Part shown: positions 56,958 to 64,000 of the stretch, piece after piece | Layout: every line of letters starts with the position of its first letter | How positions within the stretch are numbered: position 1 is the first letter of the stretch | Assembly: GCF_001625195.1 (NCBI RefSeq) | Contig: NC_054390.1 | Coordinates: forward strand, 6,669,222 to 6,733,221 | Length of the DNA stretch: 64,000 nt | Origin: Drechmeria coniospora | Taxonomy: Eukaryota > Ascomycota > Sordariomycetes > Hypocreales > Ophiocordycipitaceae | Direction of reading: 5' to 3' | Made by a program: the position numbers and the translations under genes | Notes under the pieces: model-generated | What the model saw: the letters and a program-made list of their open reading frames with translations, nothing else | What the model was told of the DNA's origin: nothing | Databases searched by the model: none

Positions 56958-58380
56958 GAGCGCAGCATCGGGGTGTTTATCGGTTCTTGTCCCCAGCATC
57001 GCCTGGAATGCACCGGAGGGGCAGGGTCAAAAGGCTGTGCAGTGCCGGCCACGTTCCTCGCCAAAGGTGGGCGGCGGGAATGGGAAGAAGGACGAGGCGG
57101 TGGATGCGGAGGATGGGTGTACAGCACGGGCACGAGGACACGACCTCCTGGTGGCTAATACTCTGTAAGTGCCCAGTAGGCACAGTGCCGATACGGTAGA
57201 TGTAAACATGCGTACGTATGCCTCGCAGGGATGAATCAGCCATCGGTAGGGAGTACGGAGTACAGTATGGATGGAGTACAGTATGAATGGAGTACAGCAG
57301 AGTACGAAGTACAGTATGGATGGAGTACAGTACAGTACGGAGTACAGAGGACAGAAATGCCGTTGGGCGTACGGAGTACGGAGTACGGATTACCTATCAA
57401 TTACTGCATGCCCACTGGAGAGCAGACAGCAGAGCTCGGCAGGGGTGATGAGGTCCAGGCGATGTGCATGTACATGCATGTACAATTAGGTGAACGGTGT
57501 ACGCAGGCACTGTGCGGCGTCGACAATGCGTGCCTGTGCAAGGATGCGCACGCATTCAACTACATGCCTCCCTCCGTGGACATGCATGCACCTGCTCTCG
57601 GCACGTCGAACCTCTGCCGTGCACTGTAAGAACCCGTGTCCGTGCGCACAGTGCACGTACCAGTACTCGGGTCTGAATGTACCTGTCCGAGCCTACTAAT
57701 ACAAGTACCTAGTAGGTACCTAGTAGGCACGCATCGGGAGCACACCAGCGGATGTGGCGCAAGCTCCCGTGCTGGCGAGTCGACTGGAACGGAACTTTAT
57801 TCACTTTTCACTTCATGGCCGGACCTGACGTCAACCGAGAGTCGGCTTGGCAGATGCTGGCTTCGATGCGGGGAGAGGAGAGAGAGAAAGGACGGGACGG
57901 ATTGGATGGATGGGCACGTCGATGGGTCCGATGCATGGCCGTCGTGGTCAGCCGGCTGGTCAGCCCGTACTGTACCTAAGTATTACATGTATTACATGTA
58001 CTTGCATGTACCGTCAGCGTTGGCCGCAACGTGCTCAGGCGACGGGGTCGAGTGATTGGGCAGCGGCCGGATGACACGAGCTGGAACAACACCTACTTAC
58101 AGCACCTGGTCGGCAGACTGGCAGCGCTGGCCGACCGCGGCGTTCGCTGCAGAAGCGCCGTCGTAGCGACCGACCAACCATGGCTTCCTCGAATCCGACG
58201 CCCAGGACTCCCCTCATCCGACGCCCAGGGCCCCCCTCACGCGGCATCTCAGGAGGGGCTGCGGCGCGGCGACGCAGGGGCTGGCCGCCCGTCCCTGGTC
58301 GACGACGGCCACCCCCCAACCCCCCTCTCGCCTTTGGCACTTTTCACCTACTCTCGGCAACGAACGACGAGGCGAGGGCT

Positions 58381-58459
58381 TCATCGGTCACCCGTCACAG
58401 TCATCGGCCATTCGTCACAGTCATCGGCCATTCGTCACAGTCATCGGCCACCCGTCACC
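58381..58459. repeat. 22-bp tandem repeat (CGTCACAGTCATCGGCCATT)
   Basis: Three to four tandem copies in a non-coding context. Confidence 0.85.
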
Positions 58460-59176
58460 CGCCCGCCACCCGTCACCATGCAACTGCTGCCCAGCCGGCC
58501 CGCCGTCTGTTCGCTGCCAAAGACGCCTGCCCGTGGAGGTCGAGCCCCCGTCGAGCGAGCCCTCTTCGTCGACACGACATGACGACATCCCTGCCCTCTT
58601 CTCCGCAGCCTACCTAGACAGCCAAAAAGGTGCTTCGAGCGAAAAGAGCCAGTCTGACGGCGACGGTCCGGCCCACAACTGGCTCCTGCATTTTCCATAC
58701 TCTGCACACTTTTCCCCATTCTGACTGAGCCGTTTCCCCACCGTCATCCTCTCTGTTCGTCGCCAAGTTTGCGTCGGAGTCGGAGCTGCCATCGCCGTCC
58801 TGTCGTCGTCGGTGACGCATCCATCGCCGTCCTCGCGCCGCCATTTCCGTGCTCGATCCGGCTCTCCCCTGGACGACGCCGTTACATCAGCCTCGTACCG
58901 TCGCAGCGCCGAGCCCGAGTCCCGAGTCCCGAGTCCGCGTCACCATCGCGGTCCCGTCGTCGTCGGCGAAGCTTCCATTTCCATTTCCATTTCCATTTCC
59001 ATCCTCGAACCGGCTCTCCCCTGGACGACGCCCTCACGTCGGCCTCGTACCGTCACCGTACCGAGTCCCGCCGAGTTCCAGTCGGAGTCGGCGTCACCAC
59101 GGCCGTCCCGTCGTCCTCGCCGAAGCATCCATCTCCATCCTCGAGCCGGCTCTCACCTGGACGTCATCACGGCGCC

Positions 59177-60885
59177 ATGTCGCACCGAGGCGCTCGAGTG
59201 ACCGACTTCGAGGAGCGGGACTACTACGCGGCACCGCCTCGTCGCTCGGCGGCCGACTTTGACGAGGTCGAGTACCGCGCTTCACGCGTGCTCACCAGGA
59301 GCCCCCCCCCTCGGCCCCGATCCCGCTCTCACGTGCGGGAGAGCCGAGGAACGGCCTTCCTGCGCGAGGATGTCCGACGGACCGAAGGCGGGCCCATGGT
59401 TCTCCGTCAGCGTGACGTCGAGGTCGTCGACAGGCATCGTCGGAGCCCGAGCCCCGCGCGCCTGCGCGAGGACCGCATCCTGAGCCGGCCCAGGAGCGTC
59501 TCGCCGTCGACGGTCCGCGAGGAGCACGAGCGTGTCAAGTTCGTCGAGAGGGAGCGGGTGCGGAGCCCGAGTCTCGTTCGGAGGTCCGAGCCGGAGCCGA
59601 GGCCGGTGCGCTTCGTCGAGAGGCGGCCTCGGTCCCCGTCGCCGACGACGCGCGAGCACATCCGCACGAGGATCGTCGAGAGGGAAACGGAGCGCTCGCC
59701 GTCGACGTCGCCGTCGCCGTCGCCGCCGCCCATCATCCGGGGCCCCACCATCGAGCGCGACGTCATCACGCACTACACCGACGTCGATCACGGTATGCCG
59801 TCCCGCCGACGGCACGTCCGAGAGGGAGCAGCGCTGACCGATGCGTGCCAGGCGTCGTGAGGCTGGAGCCTTCGAGTCCGGCACCCGTCTCCCGTCCGCG
59901 CGCGAGGGAGCGGGAGACGGACATTGACATCTCCCTGTCCAAGCACCGCACCGACGTCGACATCCGCCAGTCGAGCGGTCGCGCCCGCTCCAAGAGCCGC
60001 GAGCGACGATGGCGGCACCGTGACGACGACGTCTTCGTCGACGGCGGCGACCTCGCACGTCTGCGCGTCGACGACCGGACCCGCTCGAGCCGGAGGGCAC
60101 GCTCGGCCGCGCCGCTCCACTCGGCCGTCGACGACGAGGCCGACTACATCACCGAGGCCGTCGATTCCCGCGGCCGCCCGGGCGAGGCCTGGGCCGGCGC
60201 CACCAAGGACTGGACCATCGTCGACGTGCCGCCCGGCACCGAGCGCGTGCGCATGGACGGCGTCGGCGGCGGCGGCACCGACACGACCTGGTCGAGGTAC
60301 AGCGGCGTGCGGCGGACCAAGTTTGTACCCGAGAGGGATGAGTTTCGCATCGCGAGGCAGCCGTCGCCGCTGCCCGCGCGGGAGCGTTCGAGCCGCACGA
60401 GCGTCGCCGTCTACGACCACGACCGGGAGATTGACGTCGACATTGAGCGACGCGTCGTCCGCCGACCGGAGCCGCCCCCGCCCCCGCCCAAGGAGATGTG
60501 GACGGAGATGACCAAGGATCTGGTGACGCGCGAGGCCATCGAGCAGATGGGCTACGAGTACGAGGAGACGAAGTGGTTCTACTACATCATGAGCTACCTG
60601 CCATACGTGCGTTTCGCTCGACCCCCGACGACGCGTCGCCCGTGCTGACCGTCTCGTCTCCAGGACGAGGTCCTTCACCTCATCGAGCTGTCGGACGGCA
60701 TTCGCCGAGCCCGCCGCGAGCGCGCGAGGGAGCTTCGGTGGGAGCACGACTGGCGGGACGACTGGGGGCGGCCCCACCACCGCCATCGGCACGATCATCG
60801 ACGCCTGCACGACGGATGGGACGACGAGAGGGTGAGGGAGACGGAGGTGATTTACGACAGCCACCGGCCTCGCTTCGCCCGTTGA
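59177..60885 (+). CDS. Arg-rich DUF8035-type conserved fungal protein
   Basis: Exons 59177-59792, 59852-60606, 60664-60885, about 530 residues, starting at MSHRGARVTDFEERDYY. The first 300 residues are charged and disordered, full of RSPSP and VERERVRSPS repeats reminiscent of SR proteins. The conserved part is TKDWTIVDVPPGTERVRMDG and RYSGVRRTKFVPERDEF, followed by a C-terminal domain MWTEMTKDLVTREAIEQMGY, YEYEETKWFYYIMSYL and VLHLIELSDGIR. I associate these blocks with the fungal DUF8035 family; function is unknown. The upstream frame stays open into repetitive DNA; ATG 59177 fits the conserved start. Confidence 0.8.
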
Positions 60886-63014
60886 GCAACAAGGCGGCGG
60901 CACGAGCGACGGCCGATTCCTGACGACGCCACGGAACGAGGACAGCATGGTGTGGTTTATGCATCTGTCGGCGAAATTGACCTTGGACGGGGTGGGAGGG
61001 ACCCAGGTCGTCGACGGGAGCCGAGTCTGCACGCCGCCTCCTTTCGTCTGTGCATTGTCTCGGCGATTGTGGTGCGACGACAATGGCTCGATCCGTGCGC
61101 GGATGGAATGGAATGTCCATGAACTCTTCGGCAGGGAGGGGATACCCGTCACTTCTCGCGCCGGCCCCGTCGTTCGTACGTACGTACGTGCAAGTGCCTT
61201 GATGGCGGCACATCACCGCCCGGCTAGGATGCGCAGGCTGTTGCGACACCGCCGACGACCATGAACGGCCGGCCTTTCACTTGCCCTTGCAGCTACGCTC
61301 TCGCGGGGACAGTTGATTGCGCAGCAGCCTTGCCATGTTATCATGCAAATCTTCATCCCTACCACAAAGTACTTGGTATGTGAGAACAAGCGACCAGTCG
61401 AGTCATCGCTGGCCCTTGACCTCTGACGCTGGTCGTCGGGCGATGCGCACTTGGACGGAAGAGAGGCGAGGTAGGTTCGCACCCACAGCACCTGGATGCT
61501 CGTGCATGCACTCACCGTGCAACTAAGAGCCTGCAAGTGACGGCATGCCTCGCTTGAGTGCGAAACCCCACGACACCAAGACGACGCGCAAGTGAGCAAA
61601 GCCAAGGGCGGCGACGACAATCGGCAGCGGCGGGGGTCGGTCCCAGACGCGTATGCATGTGGGTAGCCGAGCCCGGAAAAGCATTGTCCCGTTGGCATTG
61701 TTCCTGTCGAATCGGCAATGGAGGGGTCCCCACATGATTCGCCCAATGGCCCACGACAAGTTTTGCACAGCTTTTCGCTCCCCGCTCGCCGACGATGGAT
61801 GATGCGTGCTGGTCCAACGAGCAGGTCGGTCTGCTGCCTCTGTTTGTCTGCCTTCCGACCTAGCTCGTCCAAAGTCCCACCTGCAACCAGCTTGTCTCGT
61901 TCCATGCGGTGCAAGTACAACTACAACTAGTTCCTCGAGGAAACGACGGCCGAGATTCCCCGACGGACGATGGACGGCAAAAGGCCAACGGTCAACAGTT
62001 TCCCGCCTCCGGCTCCGGGCTCGTCCACGCCGAACGATGTCTGCAAAGCGAGAAGGAAAAAAGAAAGTGTAGCTTCAAGGTTTGCACGTACAGTACTGTG
62101 CTGACCGCACGGGAATGACTTTTTGACCTTCCACCGTCGACTGTCGGCTTCCAAGCTGCCGTGACGGCTGTGACCAGACATCTGCACCGCAGCCTTCCCC
62201 ATTCGGAACACCCATTACCCCTCGTCCCGTGCCATGTGCTAATGGTACAAGTACTGTACAGTACAGTACTTGCTGTACCAGCTTGTACAGTAAGTACCTG
62301 TCGGCGGTAGGGTTTCCACACTGGCTTAGCGCGAGTGCACCGAGCACACATTGTCCTTTGATGAGTCCTTTGTACGTACAGCGTACCTACAGTAAGTACT
62401 GACTGTACGGAGCAAGTACAGTAGTCATATTGCTAGCGGTGCGTGAGGGCAGTACTTGTGTGTACTCGTGCACCTACGGTCCTCCGTACAGAGTACTGGG
62501 TTAGAATTTGCCAGCACCTAGTTGCACTTGCGCTCCGTACCCGTACTCGGCACTCCGCGCGAGTTTGGTGCGCTTCCTTGTACGAGTACCCCTACAGCCC
62601 CGCCGAGCGCGCTGCCGTTCCCGCTGTTGCAGGCCCATCACCCCTGCCAACACCCCTTTGTGGACTTGCGTGTACTTGCTTGCTGCGCTTTGCAATCCCG
62701 CACCTCGAACTTCTTTCCTCCTCCACTTCCACTTCGCTTCGTCCCCTTCTTTTCCCCGCAAGAGCGTGGCTTCTCCTTTCTCCCATCCGCCTCGTCGACG
62801 AGAAAGCAAGCTACAGCCGGAGCCGGTCACGCGTGCGCTGATTCTTTCCAGCGCCTGCCTGCCTCTTTCGCCCCCCGCCGACGACGAACGAACGGATTCA
62901 CGCTCGTTGCCTGCCGTGTTTTCGACTCCGCCTTCGCTCTCCCACGTGCCTGCGTCGTCGACGAAAACCCAAACATCACGAACCGTATGACGAGGCGTTC
63001 CACAACCCGCCACC
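60886..63014. other. Spacer between DUF8035-type and importin beta genes
   Basis: 3' region of the left gene and promoter of the right one. GTACTGTACAGTAC and related words at 62,240-62,490; pyrimidine-rich DNA before 63,015. No gene recognised. Confidence 0.45.
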
Positions 63015-64000
63015 ATGTCGAGCTCAGAGATTAACCAGGTGCTCGCGAACTCGCTGTCTCCGGGTTCGTTCCCCTCTCCTCCTCCTCCTCCTCCTCCTCC
63101 TCCTCCTCCTCCTCCTCCCCCCCTCGTTGTTTTTTTCCCTCCCTCTCCCCTCCTCGTCAACCCCCCTCCCCCCTCCTCCGGACGGCAAAGGGGGGGGGGC
63201 CAACCGTCCGTCCATCCGTCCGTCCATGATCCGCTGACTGATTGACGGTCCAGATGGGAACCTGCGAAATGCCGCCGAACTCCAACTCAACCAAGCCGCC
63301 GAGGGAAATTTTGTGCGTTGCCCCGGTCCTGCGCCCTCGTCCTCGCTCGCTCCCCTTGCTAACTCCGCCCGTCCCAGCCTCTCTACCTCGCCACCCTCGT
63401 CCAGGAGCTCGCCAACGAGCAGGCCGACGGCTCGATCCGAGCCGCCGCCGGCATCGCCCTCAAAAACGCCTTCACCACGCGCGACTTTGCCCGCCACCAG
63501 GAGCTCCAGGCCAAGTGGCTGCAGCAGACCGACGATGACACCAAGGCGCGCGTCAAGGAGCTGACGCTCCGCACGCTCTCGTCGTCGAGCGCCCAGGCCG
63601 GCAACGCCGCCGCCCAGGTCGTCTCCTCCATCGCCGCCATCGAGCTGCCGCGCAACCAGTGGTCCGACCTGCTGCCCTTCCTCGTCAAGAACGTCAGCGA
63701 GGGGGCCGACCACCAGAAGCAGGCCTCGCTCACCGCCATCGGCTACATCTGCGAGAGCCAGGACTCGGAGCTGCGCATGGCCCTCGTCGCCCACTCCAAC
63801 GCCATCCTCACCGCCGTCGTCCAGGGCGCCCGCAAGGAGGAGGCCAACGGCGAGGTCCGCCTCGCCGCCGTCACGGCCCTCGGCGACTCGCTCGAGTTCG
63901 TCGGCAACAACTTCAAGCACGAGGGCGAGCGCAACTACATCATGCAGGTGGTCTGCGAGGCGACGCAGGCCGACGACTCGCGCATCCAGCAGGGCGCCTT
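63015..64000 (+). CDS. KAP95: Importin subunit beta-1 (karyopherin 95), 3' partial
   Basis: Exons 63015-63063, 63254-63312 and 63378 to beyond the window. MSSSEINQVLANSLSP begins the first HEAT repeat, continued by GNLRNAAELQLNQAAEGNF and LYLATLVQELANE, the conserved N-terminus of importin beta, then IRAAAGIALKNAF, NQWSDLLPFLVKNVSE, QASLTAIGYICES and LAAVTALGDSLEF, successive HEAT repeats. It binds Ran-GTP through this region and carries importin alpha-cargo into the nucleus. The first intron (63064-63253) contains a CTC microsatellite. Confidence 0.95.
63075..63117. repeat. (CTC)n microsatellite in KAP95 intron 1
   Basis: About fourteen CTC units on the coding strand. Confidence 0.95.

Larger units (their letters stand above)
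55919..59176. other. 3.3-kb gene-poor stretch with several short repeats
   Basis: No gene supported on either strand. Contents: TACGGAGTAC cluster at 57,245-57,400, a 20-bp repeat at 56,901, a 22-bp repeat at 58,381, a CCATTT hexamer run at 58,974-59,000 and three imperfect copies of a GGCTCTCCCCTGGACGACGCC segment between 58,855 and 59,165 just before the next start codon. Confidence 0.5.

Overview
The window is a contig from a filamentous ascomycete. Genes carry short spliceosomal introns (about 48-120 nt, GT...CTRAY...AG), coding regions are GC-rich, and intergenic DNA is littered with the palindromic decamer TACGGAGTAC. The mix of enterotoxin-type secreted proteins, UstYa-family proteins and AA1-like secreted proteins suggests a Sordariomycete, most likely a Hypocreales-type host-associated fungus. 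This is inference; the species cannot be read from the sequence. Exon models below were worked out by hand from splice signals, reading phase and family motifs.

Left part, accessory (1-26.2 kb). Positions 1-4.4 kb hold a secreted enterotoxin-family-like gene (5' end outside the window) and a decayed tandem copy. From 6.7 to 25.1 kb is what I read as a previously undescribed fungal RiPP (dikaritin/ustiloxin-type) biosynthetic cluster: a secreted berberine-bridge-type FAD oxidase, an ABCC-type exporter, four UstYa/DUF3328 proteins, one divergent double-HxxHC membrane protein, and at 23,998-25,100 a secreted precursor. The precursor has six near-identical repeats, each cut up by Lys-Arg (Kex2) sites into a GGCYNYI-type peptide and a longer YAVP-containing peptide. 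The proposed flow is secretion of the precursor, Kex2 excision in the Golgi, oxidative cross-linking of Tyr/Cys side chains by the UstYa set with the FAD oxidase, and export by the ABC protein. An AA1-like small secreted protein follows.

Right part, mostly housekeeping (27.8-64 kb): RNPS1-like RNA-binding protein, synaptobrevin Snc1, a gene-poor 5.9-kb stretch, a Dfg5/Dcw1-type GH76 protein, a nucleotide pyrophosphatase/phosphodiesterase, an Uls1-type SNF2-RING ATPase, Mediator subunit Med17, 6-phosphofructokinase, a Crh-type GH16 enzyme, an arginine-rich DUF8035-type protein and the start of importin beta (Kap95). The genes are separated by spacers full of short TACGGAGTAC-type motifs and microsatellites. 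No tRNA, rRNA or intact transposon was recognised.
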